Origin: Verrucomicrobiota bacterium
GTDB taxonomy: Bacteria > Verrucomicrobiota > Verrucomicrobiia > Verrucomicrobiales > Akkermansiaceae
Length of the DNA stretch: 57,276 bases
Direction of reading: 5' to 3'
NCBI GenBank assembly: GCA_027619375.1
Contig: JAQCFL010000003.1
Coordinates: 1-57,276, forward strand
Position 1 is the first letter of the stretch, and each line of letters opens with the position of its first letter. Below the pieces are notes generated by a model. That model was not told the origin of the DNA and did no database searches. It saw nothing but the letters and a program-made list of their open reading frames with translations. The translations under genes and the position numbers were made by a program. Below are positions 27,475-35,998 of the stretch, one piece after another.

Positions 27475-29571
27475 TTATTCTGAAAGCGTTCCGGTGACCC
27501 GGCCGAGCGTCTCGGAGTGCGCGATTTCCCGTCCATCTGCGAAGACGCGGAGGCCTTTGCCCCGACCGTATTTTTCACCAGTCTTGTCCCACACGATCGT
27601 GAGGGTCCGGCCGTGGTAGGAGATCCGGTCCAGGCAGAACCAATCCCACTTTCCTTCGGGCACGAGCGGGTTGACCTCCACCACCTTGTCCGCCCGCGGC
27701 CGCAGCCCGACAAGGCCGGTGATGACGAGGTCGCAGAAGCTCGAGTGGTTGTAGTCCTTGCCACGCTCGCGCAGCACCTTGTCGGGCTCGCCCTTCGCGA
27801 CCAGTTGCGCGTTGCGCTCCTCGCAACGTTTCCTCGCGATCCATTCGCCAGTGAAGGGGTCGATGTTCTCGTCGATCCACCACACGACCCGCCCGTCGGC
27901 GAGCTTCCGGTGGTGGGACCCGACGTAAATCTTGAGGGTCTTGAGGTAATCCTCCCGGCTGATGGCATCCTGCTTGTAATTATTCAACACGTTGGCCATG
28001 GCGGTCAAGGTCTGGGCGGTGGCGAACGGCCAACTCGGCCCGTTCCACTGGCATCCATGGCCTTCATAGGAAATCTTGAAGCCCTCGTGCCGCTGTTCGG
28101 CGGTGGTCGGTCCGAACGGCGCGAGAAAGCCCTTGGGGTCCATCAGGTGCTTCCACGCGACCTCGAACCCCTTGCCCGCCTCGGGCAGATTGAAATACCA
28201 CGGCGTGAAACCGTGCAGTTCGCGCACATCAACCAGCCCGGCCTCCTTGCTCGCACCTTCGCCGTCGTTCAGGGAGCCGACCACGTTGTTGCGGCCCATC
28301 CGGATGTCGTAGGACTTGCTGATCTTCCCCTCCGGCGCATGGTTCGTCCCGCCGCCGAGGGCGCGCCATTCGAGGATGCCGCCCGACTTGCCCTTCGCCG
28401 ACTGCACCTCCAGGCGGATGGCGTCAGTCTCGACCGGATCGAAGGCGGTCTTGTTGAATGCATCGAGCGCCAGCCCATAGTCGCCGCGGTTCTTGACCGG
28501 AACCCATTCCTCCCCCCTGCGCGCCAGGATCCGCCACGAAGCCGGCTTCCCGATCACCCCATTATCGTCGAACCAATAGACCTCCGCCGCGTCAAAGCTC
28601 CTCGGCTTCTCGAACGAATATTGGACCCACTCCAACGTCCCCCGGTGGTCCTTGTCCATCCAGTGCAGTTTCGGCACCGAACCGTCCCGCGAGCTCTTGG
28701 GAACGACCAGCTCATGAGGGCTGCGCTGAAGGGTCTTGAAAAATTGCGCTTCCGGATCCCAGAGCTTCGTCTCGACGAGTTCCTTGAGCCGGGTCGCCTT
28801 GCTCCGGTATTCCTCCGCCAGGTCCTTTCGCCCCGCCAGCTCCGCGATCCGGGCGATCGCGAGCGCATCGCCGAACATGTAACTGTTGATGGTGGCGCGC
28901 TTGCCACTCTTGCCGATCGAGACCTCCATCCCGTCGCGGTCGTCGATCTGCCAGAACAACCCGTCCGGGGTGAGGCGATCCTTTTCCCATCCCTCATAGT
29001 TCCTGACGAGATCGTCCAGCAGGTCCACCACGAGCGCCTTGTTATCCTTCACGAGATTGAAGGCATTGATCGCGTCGGCCGCCCAGAAGCTGTAGAGGCG
29101 CGGACTGCCGCCCTTGCGGAACCAGAAGGCGGCGTAGTTGTCGAGATACCTCGAATCTGCGAGCCAGCGGCCCTCGTAAAAGTGGTGCCCGGCCGGACAC
29201 GAGATCGTATTATGCTTCCCGGACCAGGTGACCTGCGGCAAAAACTCGGTGACCACCCAGCCGTCCGGAGTCTCCTTGAGGTGCTTCCGGAACGTCCACC
29301 AGCGGAAATAGTAGGCCTGCTCGATCTCCCTGTCCGGGCACTCGAAGAACGGGATGTTCGCCTCGAGAAACTCCCACGCCCGGGCATTCGGAATGGCGTT
29401 CGCGTAGAGCTCCTCGTCGTCCGTGTTGAACCCGTCGATGTAGTGTTTGAACTGATCTGGCTTCAGGACCGGTGCGCCGGGGTCGGCTTGCAGCGGCCCG
29501 GCAAGCAGCATTGCGAGGACCGTGACAAGCGCCGGGTAGAAGGGGGCGGAAATGGGCTGGAGCGTTTTCAT
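27475..29571 (-). CDS. MGH1-like (alpha/alpha)6 glycoside hydrolase with inserted discoidin-like module
   Basis: The 698-residue secreted protein has a signal peptide (PALVTVLAMLLAGPLQA) and a helical barrel of the MGH1/GH63/GH37-like type. FWAADAINAF lies in the first half and WNGPSWPFATAQTL in the second. At about residues 300-405 the barrel is interrupted by a beta module (VEVYWFDD-like, PASWRILAR, GGILEWRAL). The same module is found at the C-terminus of two GH127 proteins here. GH family and substrate cannot be assigned from sequence. ATG 29571 fits the signal peptide; it is the first gene of the large minus-strand cluster and is preceded by a small perfect inverted repeat. Confidence 0.7.
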   Translation of the reverse strand: MKTLQPISAPFYPALVTVLAMLLAGPLQADPGAPVLKPDQFKHYIDGFNTDDEELYANAIPNARAWEFLEANIPFFECPDREIEQAYYFRWWTFRKHLKETPDGWVVTEFLPQVTWSGKHNTISCPAGHHFYEGRWLADSRYLDNYAAFWFRKGGSPRLYSFWAADAINAFNLVKDNKALVVDLLDDLVRNYEGWEKDRLTPDGLFWQIDDRDGMEVSIGKSGKRATINSYMFGDALAIARIAELAGRKDLAEEYRSKATRLKELVETKLWDPEAQFFKTLQRSPHELVVPKSSRDGSVPKLHWMDKDHRGTLEWVQYSFEKPRSFDAAEVYWFDDNGVIGKPASWRILARRGEEWVPVKNRGDYGLALDAFNKTAFDPVETDAIRLEVQSAKGKSGGILEWRALGGGTNHAPEGKISKSYDIRMGRNNVVGSLNDGEGASKEAGLVDVRELHGFTPWYFNLPEAGKGFEVAWKHLMDPKGFLAPFGPTTAEQRHEGFKISYEGHGCQWNGPSWPFATAQTLTAMANVLNNYKQDAISREDYLKTLKIYVGSHHRKLADGRVVWWIDENIDPFTGEWIARKRCEERNAQLVAKGEPDKVLRERGKDYNHSSFCDLVITGLVGLRPRADKVVEVNPLVPEGKWDWFCLDRISYHGRTLTIVWDKTGEKYGRGKGLRVFADGREIAHSETLGRVTGTLSE

Positions 29572-29620
29572 GAGGCTGGTATCCTGAACACTTTCCCTAC
29601 GTGCGCCCAGCCTCCGGTAT

Positions 29621-29633
29621 TGCGATGATCGCA
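29621..29633 (-). promoter_or_regulatory. Small palindrome TGCGA-TGA-TCGCA
   Basis: A perfect 5-bp-arm palindrome with 3-bp centre lies 50 nt upstream of the MGH1-like gene, the first of its cluster. It shares the elements TCATCG and GTGCGA with the motif found in five other upstream regions, but not in the same order. It could be a diverged site of the same regulator. Confidence 0.35.
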
Positions 29634-29697
29634 CATGGCCCGGGATTACCCTGTTCCGACCGGGTCTCCTGGCCGGGGATGGCGTGGTTTGCACCCG

Positions 29698-29907
29698 TCA
29701 TCCCGCAGGCCGTTCCAAGACCTCCATCTCCGAGACGCCACGGTCCCGGGAGAGGGTTTCCGTCTTGCCCGGACGGGAGGGTGGTTGCGGTGCGGGACTG
29801 GCGACCTCGACGATGTCGATGTCCCAGCTCAAATAGTCGAAGGAGGTTCCTCCGTTGTCGGCGAAACGCCACTCGATGCGGATCTTCTGGTCGATGGACG
29901 TCATTGA
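29698..29907 (-). pseudogene. Remnant of a secreted protein's C-terminal domain
   Basis: The minus-strand frame contains KIRIEWRFADNGG and SFDYLSWDIDIVEVA, the same pattern as the last strands of the jelly-roll domain encoded at 14896-16695 (MVRIEWCLSGTT, YLGWYIDDVQV). The frame has no signal peptide and no upstream domain, so only the tail of a gene remains. Its last codons run to 29698, close to the start region of the MGH1-like gene. Confidence 0.5.
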
Positions 29908-30156
29908 AGGTGGTGCCATCCCGGATCTGGTTGGAGCATCCGATTTTTCCCTAGCACTCCCCGGAATCGCCGCTAGCTTGACCCTCAAGCATTTAGAGTG
30001 CTCAAGACGGGCCGCGCCGACAGCTCAGGAGCGCCGCCGGGATCCCCATGGAACCCTTCTCCCCGCAACAGCCCCTTTACCCGGCCATCGTCCCGCCCCC
30101 CATCTGTGAATATCACGTCTCCCCATTCCGCTCTGCCCTCTCCGCAGTCCCGGCGC

Positions 30157-31230
30157 GTGGCAAACCTACCCACGATCCTCAGGAAGCGCACCCTCGCGGC
30201 GTTCCTTGTGGCGACGTTCCTTGTCGACACCGCGCCGCTTCGGGCCGCCCCGCCGGATCTGACCACGATTCCCATGCCAGTCGTGGACACCTCCGCGACC
30301 TACAACCTCGGGTCCACCGGAGCGCGCGGGTGGATCTATGAAAACAACAATCTCCTCACCAGCGAGAGCCGCCAGATCCTCGTCACGCAAGTCGATCCGG
30401 GTTCACCCGCCGCCGGGATTCTCGCGGTGAACGATGTGATCCTCGGTGCCAGCGGGACCGCTGCGGCCCCCGTGGCCTTCCAGGCCGACGCCCGCAAGGG
30501 CCTCGCCAACGCCATCACTGCGGCGGAGGAAACCGCCAACGGAGGCGCGCTCAAGATCCTCCGCTGGCGCGGCGGAACCACCACCACGCGGACCCTTGCG
30601 CTGGAAGTGATGGGAACCTACAGCGCCACCGCCCCCTACGACTGCCCCAAGTCGGCCAAGATCCTGCAGCAGGCCGCCGCCCATGTCGCCGCCAACTCCG
30701 AATTCGGGCGCTATTCGGCGGGCGGGCTGGCGCTCCTGGCCTCCGGTAATCCGGCGTGTCCTCGGTGGCCACGACGGTATCATTACCGGCGCCGGCGGCA
30801 CCAGCAGCACCTCGGACGGCGTGTTGGACGACGCCACCCAGACGATGCCATGGACGGGCGGGGACATCGGTGTTGATTATGGCGTGCCCAATATTGTGGT
30901 CGGCAAGATCGAATGGGATGCGGACACCGGCGGCGAGGACATCATCACGGTGGTGAGCTTCCTTCAGACCGATGTCATGGACCTGGCCGCTTTCAACGCA
31001 CTGGTCGCCGCCAAGCCCGCTCTCTCCAGCGCCAATTGGGCCTCCAACAAGCCGAACCTCGACCAAACTGCTTTCGACACGCTTACCCTCGCAGGCGGCA
31101 AGTTCTTCGTCGACGAGATCCGTCTTGCCACGACTTTCGGCGAGGCGGTCCCGTATGTCCCCGAGCCCGGCGCGCTCTCGTTGCTGGCTCTCGGTGGAAT
31201 GGCACTCCTGCGCCGCCGCCGGGCCGCTTG
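30157..31230 (+). pseudogene. Chimeric remnant: DUF6288-type 5' end joined out of frame to a PEP-CTERM gene
   Basis: From a GTG at 30157 the frame encodes a signal peptide (KRTLAAFLVATFLVDTAPLRA) and then a segment closely matching the PDZ-like part of the DUF6288-type protein at 9193-11643 (SRQILVTQVDPGSPAAGIL, AVNDVILG). The homology stops at LALLASGNPA, near 30752. After that, another frame encodes a secreted domain (VLGGHDGIITGAGG, VGKIEWDADTGGEDI) ending in a PEP-CTERM signal (PEPGALSLLALGGMALLRRRRAA) at 31230. Two unrelated genes were evidently fused by a deletion. A strong terminator follows, probably inherited from the PEP-CTERM gene. Confidence 0.75.
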
Positions 31231-31260
31231 ACCTTGCAGGCCGCCTTCGTCAATCATCAC

Positions 31261-31297
31261 GGGGACCCACCTTTCGCGAGGTGGGTCCCCTTTTTTT
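31261..31297 (+). terminator. Strong intrinsic terminator
   Basis: A perfect 12-bp stem (GGGGACCCACCT against AGGTGGGTCCCC) with a 6-nt loop is followed by seven T's. It lies 30 nt after the PEP-CTERM stop and insulates the GH38 operon from upstream transcription. Confidence 0.93.
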
Positions 31298-31450
31298 GGC
31301 GCTTGCCGCAGGCCTGTTCGGATTGAAGCCGGCTTAGGCGATGCGGGGGCTGGAATGACATCGATGAAGGACCGCCGAGAGGTAATTCTGGCGGCATCAC
31401 GGCGAATATGCTGGATAGGGTCCTTGCGCACCAATGGTGGCGAAGAACAC

Positions 31451-34126
31451 ATGAATTCCGCGACGACTGTTCCCATCAAGGAGATTCTGGTCCTGCACCA
31501 CAGCCATCTGGACATGGGCTACACCCACGCGCAGCCGGTGCTGAAGGCGATGCAGGTGGAGTACATTGATCTGGCCCTCGATTTCCTGGAGCAGACCGCA
31601 AGCTGGCCGGAACCCAGTCGGCCCAAGTGGACCTGCGAGGTGACCGAGCCGGTCATGTGGTGGCTGGCCGACGCTTCGGAGGATGCGGTGGCGCGCTTCG
31701 GGCGTCATCTGAAGGAGGGCCGCCTGGGGATCTCCGGCCTGGCCTTCAATGGGACGCCCCTTTCGGATGTGGCGACGATGAGCGCCCAGCTTGCGAACAA
31801 GCGGGTCATTGAAGAGCGCTTCGGGATCTCGATCAGGACCGCCAACATCCATGACGTGAACGGCATTCCGTGGACCATGGTGGATCTTCTCTTGGACGGG
31901 GGAATCGAATTGCTGACGATGGCGATCAACCTCCATCTGGGAGGGGTGGTGGAGGGGCGCCCGGGAGTGTTCCTCTGGGAGGGGCCGTCGGGCCGGACGA
32001 TTCGCGTGATGAACGGGGCGCACTACACCATGTTCGATCAGCTTCTCTATTCATGGGAGGACAGTATCCCGCGCATGGAGGAAGGTTGGGCGGCCTATCG
32101 GGCGCGATTGGAGTCGATCGGGTATCCCCACGACTTCTGTTACCTGACCACCACCTGTTCGCCCCAGCTGTGGGACAATGCGCCTGCCAATCCCTTTGTG
32201 GCGGAACTGATCAAGGACTGGAATCAGGACGACGCGCATCCGCCAATCCGCTACATCACCCCGGCGGACCTGCTGGAGCGGATCAAGCGGATTCCGGCCG
32301 GGTTGACCCCGGTCCGGCGGGGCGACTGGACCGACTTCTGGGTCTTCGGGGTGGGGGCGCGGGCGCATGAGGTCAAGCTTTGCCGCGAGGCGCGGCGCTA
32401 TTTGTCGACCGCTCACCGCATCAATGCCATGGCGACCCGAAACCCCTCTGCCCGCCATGCGAGGCACCGCGACGAGGCGATGGAGAACGTTGTCCTCTAC
32501 GAGGAGCACACCTGCAGCCACTACATCACGGAACCGGCGAATGAAATGGCCCGGATCCTTGACGGGATCAAGAGCAGCTTCGCCTATCAGGCGCACTCCT
32601 TGGCGTTTCTGGCGATGATCGAGGAGCTCGACGAGCTGGCCTTGAACGAGGGCTGTGCAAGCCGCCTGCAGAGCGTGGCCTTCTACAACCCGTCCGGTGT
32701 CGAGCAGGAGATTCAGGTGAGGGTTCCGGCGGCGTGGCGCAAGGACGGGCGTTTCTTCCGCGCCAACCGGTTTCAGGCGGAGAACATCCTGAACGGGGTG
32801 GGGGGCGACTGGTGCGGGCCGGTCACGATCGCCCCGTATAGTCACCAGCGCGTGGCGATGGACGCCCTGACTCCTGCGGAGAAGCATCCGGACCTGCACC
32901 ATTCGGTGATTGAGAAGGATCTTTCGCGCAAGTCGTTGAATGCGGACTTTGAGAACGCCCTGCAATTCAAGGGAAGCGCCAGAATCCACCGCATTGAAAC
33001 TCCGTGGTATCGATTGGAGTTTGATTCGGGAAAGGGCAGGGTGCTTTCGCTGGTGGATGTGCGGAGGGATTGGGAAGTGTTTGCCGATGGCGCGGAGGGC
33101 TTTTTCGACTATGTGCGCGAGCGGCCGGATGGCTTGATCGACGAGACCCGGGCGGCCTTCTTCAAGCGCAATCTGGACCGGGAAAAGATGGACCAGGACA
33201 ACTGGCAGGACTGGCATGCGATCCGTGAGCGGGCCACTGCGGTGACCCGGGTGGAGGTGGAGGAACGGGTCGATGAGATTCGGTTGATCACGGAATTTGA
33301 AGCGCCCGGAGTCCGTGACCTCACGCGGACGATCATCGTGCGGGCTAATTCTCCGATGATCGGCATCGAGGTCTCCATGGAGAAATTGGCCCACGCCGGG
33401 CCGGAAGCGGTGTATTTCACGATCCCGCTGCGGATGGCGTCCGGGTGGGATTGTCATTTTGACACGGCCGGGGTTCCGGTTGCCCTGGATCGCGACCAGC
33501 TGCCGGGCAGTTGTCGCAACTGGATGTGCGTGGACAATTACCTCTCGATTCACCGGGAGGGGAGGGGGGCGACGCTATTCTGTCCGGACGCCCCGCTTGT
33601 GATGGCCGGCGATTTTCATTTCGGGCGACCGTTGGCGCAAGTGCCGCGTGCGGCGAACCCGAAGTTGGTGGCCTGGCCGATGAACAACTACTGGGACACC
33701 AATTTTTCGCGGGTGCAGCCGGGCCATACCTCGTTCCGCTATGAATTCATGTGTCACGGATCCCATGATGCGGTGGAGTTGGCGCGCCACGCCGAGCGCA
33801 TCAACCATCCGGTGGTGTGGCTTCCCTCCGCGGCCATGGCCTGCGAATCGGAAACGCTGCTGCGGTGCGATTGCGACTCGGTGCACATTCTCGATATTTG
33901 CAGGGACCGTTTCAGCGAGGCCCTGATCCTGCGCTTGCTCAATGTCTCCGGAGAGCCGGTTTCGGCCACGCTGGAGTTCAAACACGCCGTGGCCCGTGTG
34001 GAGCGATGTTCCGTCCAGGGTCAGAGCCTGGGCGACGGTGCCCGGCTGATCCAAGCCAATCCCTTCCGGGTTGACTTGAAACCGCTCGAGCTGGTTCACT
34101 TCAAAGTGGAGATGTCCTCATCATGA
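31451..34126 (+). CDS. GH38-like alpha-mannosidase, cytoplasmic
   Basis: The 891-residue protein resembles alpha-mannosidases of GH38: LHHSHLDMGYT corresponds to the zinc-binding HxHxDxGW start of the family, and ANIHDVNGIPW contains the likely nucleophile Asp. A large C-terminal beta region follows (RIETPWYRLEFDSGKGRV). It has no signal peptide, so it should act in the cytoplasm, unlike nearly every other enzyme here. ATG 31451 was chosen because the 32 upstream codons lead straight out of the intergenic region and are not conserved-looking. The stop overlaps the symporter ATG (ATGA), so import and cleavage are probably coupled. The substrate may be another alpha-linked sugar than mannose. 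Confidence 0.75.
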   Translation: MNSATTVPIKEILVLHHSHLDMGYTHAQPVLKAMQVEYIDLALDFLEQTASWPEPSRPKWTCEVTEPVMWWLADASEDAVARFGRHLKEGRLGISGLAFNGTPLSDVATMSAQLANKRVIEERFGISIRTANIHDVNGIPWTMVDLLLDGGIELLTMAINLHLGGVVEGRPGVFLWEGPSGRTIRVMNGAHYTMFDQLLYSWEDSIPRMEEGWAAYRARLESIGYPHDFCYLTTTCSPQLWDNAPANPFVAELIKDWNQDDAHPPIRYITPADLLERIKRIPAGLTPVRRGDWTDFWVFGVGARAHEVKLCREARRYLSTAHRINAMATRNPSARHARHRDEAMENVVLYEEHTCSHYITEPANEMARILDGIKSSFAYQAHSLAFLAMIEELDELALNEGCASRLQSVAFYNPSGVEQEIQVRVPAAWRKDGRFFRANRFQAENILNGVGGDWCGPVTIAPYSHQRVAMDALTPAEKHPDLHHSVIEKDLSRKSLNADFENALQFKGSARIHRIETPWYRLEFDSGKGRVLSLVDVRRDWEVFADGAEGFFDYVRERPDGLIDETRAAFFKRNLDREKMDQDNWQDWHAIRERATAVTRVEVEERVDEIRLITEFEAPGVRDLTRTIIVRANSPMIGIEVSMEKLAHAGPEAVYFTIPLRMASGWDCHFDTAGVPVALDRDQLPGSCRNWMCVDNYLSIHREGRGATLFCPDAPLVMAGDFHFGRPLAQVPRAANPKLVAWPMNNYWDTNFSRVQPGHTSFRYEFMCHGSHDAVELARHAERINHPVVWLPSAAMACESETLLRCDCDSVHILDICRDRFSEALILRLLNVSGEPVSATLEFKHAVARVERCSVQGQSLGDGARLIQANPFRVDLKPLELVHFKVEMSSS

Positions 34127-35958
34127 GCTGGATCGACCCGTCCATTATCGCCTTGTATCTGATCGGCATGCTGGTGATCGGGATCCGGTGTTCGCGGCAG
34201 GCGTCGCAGGGCATGGAGTCCTACTTCCTTGGGGGAAACAAGACCCGGTGGTGGGTCCTGGCGGCCTCCGGGTCGGCGTCGAACTACGATGTCACCGGAA
34301 CCATGTTTTTGGTGTCGGTTTTTTATCTCATGGGCCTGAAGAGCCTTTACCTGTGGTGGAGCTGGCAGTTTTTCGGCGCGGCGTTTCTGGCGGCCTACAT
34401 GGGGCTGTGGGTTTACCGGACGAAGGCCATGACCGCAGTCGAGCTCCTGCACATCCGTTTCGGTGACGGTCGCGGGGGTCGCTTTGCCCGGAGTGCCGGG
34501 GCCATCCTGATGATTGTCTTTCTGCTCTTCAGTCTGGGCTATTCGTTTGTCGGGATTTCGAAGTTTCTCCCGATGATCCTTCCCGCTGACCTGCCCCATC
34601 ACGACAACGGGAAACTGTGGGCGGTGGTCATCATGCTGACCACCATGGTCTATGTGACGGCGGGCGGATTCAAAGGGGTGGTCCTGACGGACATGATCCA
34701 GGCGATCCTGATGAGCGTGGCCGGCCTGGTGGTCGCGGGAGTCGTGTATATGAAACTTGATGCGGAGGCCATCGGGGTGATCAGGGAGAATTTCGCCACC
34801 TCCCTTGCCCCGGTGGAGGTCCTGGATCCGGCCAAGGGTGCGGAAGGCTGGAACCAGTTCGGGAAATTCCTGCCCTACTGGTTGGCGATGGGCTTCCTGA
34901 TCCACATGAATGGCGCGGGCGGACACTACCAGGAGCAGCGATTCCTTGCCTGCCGGTCGGAGCGGGACAGCCTCAAGGTCGGATTGGGGTGGGGGTTGTT
35001 TCTGGTGCCACGGTGGATGTTGATCGCGGGAATCACTTTTGTGGCTGTGGCGGGCGTGGTGAAGGTGACCGATCCCGAACTGATTCTGCCGCTGGTGATC
35101 AATGAGATGCTTCCGGTTGGCCTGCGCGGGCTGGTGCTGGCAGGCCTGGCGGCGGCCTTCATGAGCACGCTGAGTTCCGTCCTGAATGCGGCGAGCGGGA
35201 TGGTGGTGCGGGATCTGGTGCAGCCCGCCATGCCACAACTGGCGGACAAGACCCTGGTGCGCATCAGCTATGTCGTGACGATTGTGGCCTTGCTGCTGGG
35301 CTTTGCGATCGGTTCCCAGGCGGACTCGATTTCAGGGATCTGGTCGTGGATGCTTTCGGGTCTGATCGGCGGGATGCTCATTCCCAACATTCTGCGTTGG
35401 CACTGGTGGCGGCTGAACGGGACCGGCTATGCCCTGGGGTTGCTGGTTGCCATGGCGGTTGCCGCAGTCACCGGATTCGGCGGGTTTTTATCGGGCCTGC
35501 CAGGAAGCGAGAAGGCCGCCCTGTGGCCGTCGTGGATGGTCGGGTTTGCGAGCCGGAACCCATGGATTGCGTTACCAGAATATGTTTCTGCGCCAGTCAT
35601 TTGGTTTGCCTCCGTCGTCGGAGCGGTGGGGGGATCCCTGCTGAGCAAACCGACCGAAATGGATGATCTGGTGCGCTTCTATTCCCGGGTTCGTCCCTTC
35701 GGCCTTTGGGGTCCGGTGAAGAAGGCTGCCGAACAAGCCGGGCTGGAGCCGCTGGTTGGCCCGGCCCGTTCTCCGGGTCGCATCGTGCTGAACGTCTGCC
35801 TGTTCATGGTGTTGTTGGTGGGGCTCTATTATGGCGCGTTCCTGTTGATCGGACATTTCTTCGCCCAGGGGCTGCTCTGGCTGGGCGCTGCGTCCGCTGC
35901 GGGGATCACCCTGTTCTTTTCCTGGTTCAAACCACTCGGGGAGTTGAGTAACGAATAG
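34123..35958 (+). CDS. Sodium:solute symporter (SSS family)
   Basis: This inner-membrane transporter of 611 residues has the many hydrophobic helices of the SSS family. The family's first segments are clear (DPSIIALYLIGMLVIGI, MESYFLGGNKTRWW, ASGSASNYDVTGTMF), as is the conserved helix LAGLAAAFMSTLSSVLNAASG. SSS proteins carry sugars, sugar acids or small solutes with sodium. It is translationally coupled to the GH38-like gene upstream and followed after 40 nt by a secreted GH2 gene, so it is the best candidate for uptake of products of this locus. The specific solute cannot be read from sequence. Confidence 0.9.
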   Translation: MSWIDPSIIALYLIGMLVIGIRCSRQASQGMESYFLGGNKTRWWVLAASGSASNYDVTGTMFLVSVFYLMGLKSLYLWWSWQFFGAAFLAAYMGLWVYRTKAMTAVELLHIRFGDGRGGRFARSAGAILMIVFLLFSLGYSFVGISKFLPMILPADLPHHDNGKLWAVVIMLTTMVYVTAGGFKGVVLTDMIQAILMSVAGLVVAGVVYMKLDAEAIGVIRENFATSLAPVEVLDPAKGAEGWNQFGKFLPYWLAMGFLIHMNGAGGHYQEQRFLACRSERDSLKVGLGWGLFLVPRWMLIAGITFVAVAGVVKVTDPELILPLVINEMLPVGLRGLVLAGLAAAFMSTLSSVLNAASGMVVRDLVQPAMPQLADKTLVRISYVVTIVALLLGFAIGSQADSISGIWSWMLSGLIGGMLIPNILRWHWWRLNGTGYALGLLVAMAVAAVTGFGGFLSGLPGSEKAALWPSWMVGFASRNPWIALPEYVSAPVIWFASVVGAVGGSLLSKPTEMDDLVRFYSRVRPFGLWGPVKKAAEQAGLEPLVGPARSPGRIVLNVCLFMVLLVGLYYGAFLLIGHFFAQGLLWLGAASAAGITLFFSWFKPLGELSNE

Positions 35959-35998
35959 CCCGTCACCCGCTTCGCGAATCCGCTCCACCAATTGATCC

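Noticed and set aside
27475-29571. Assignment of the MGH1-like protein to GH78 or GH63
   Set aside because: The barrel motifs fit several (alpha/alpha)6 families equally, so no GH number is justified.
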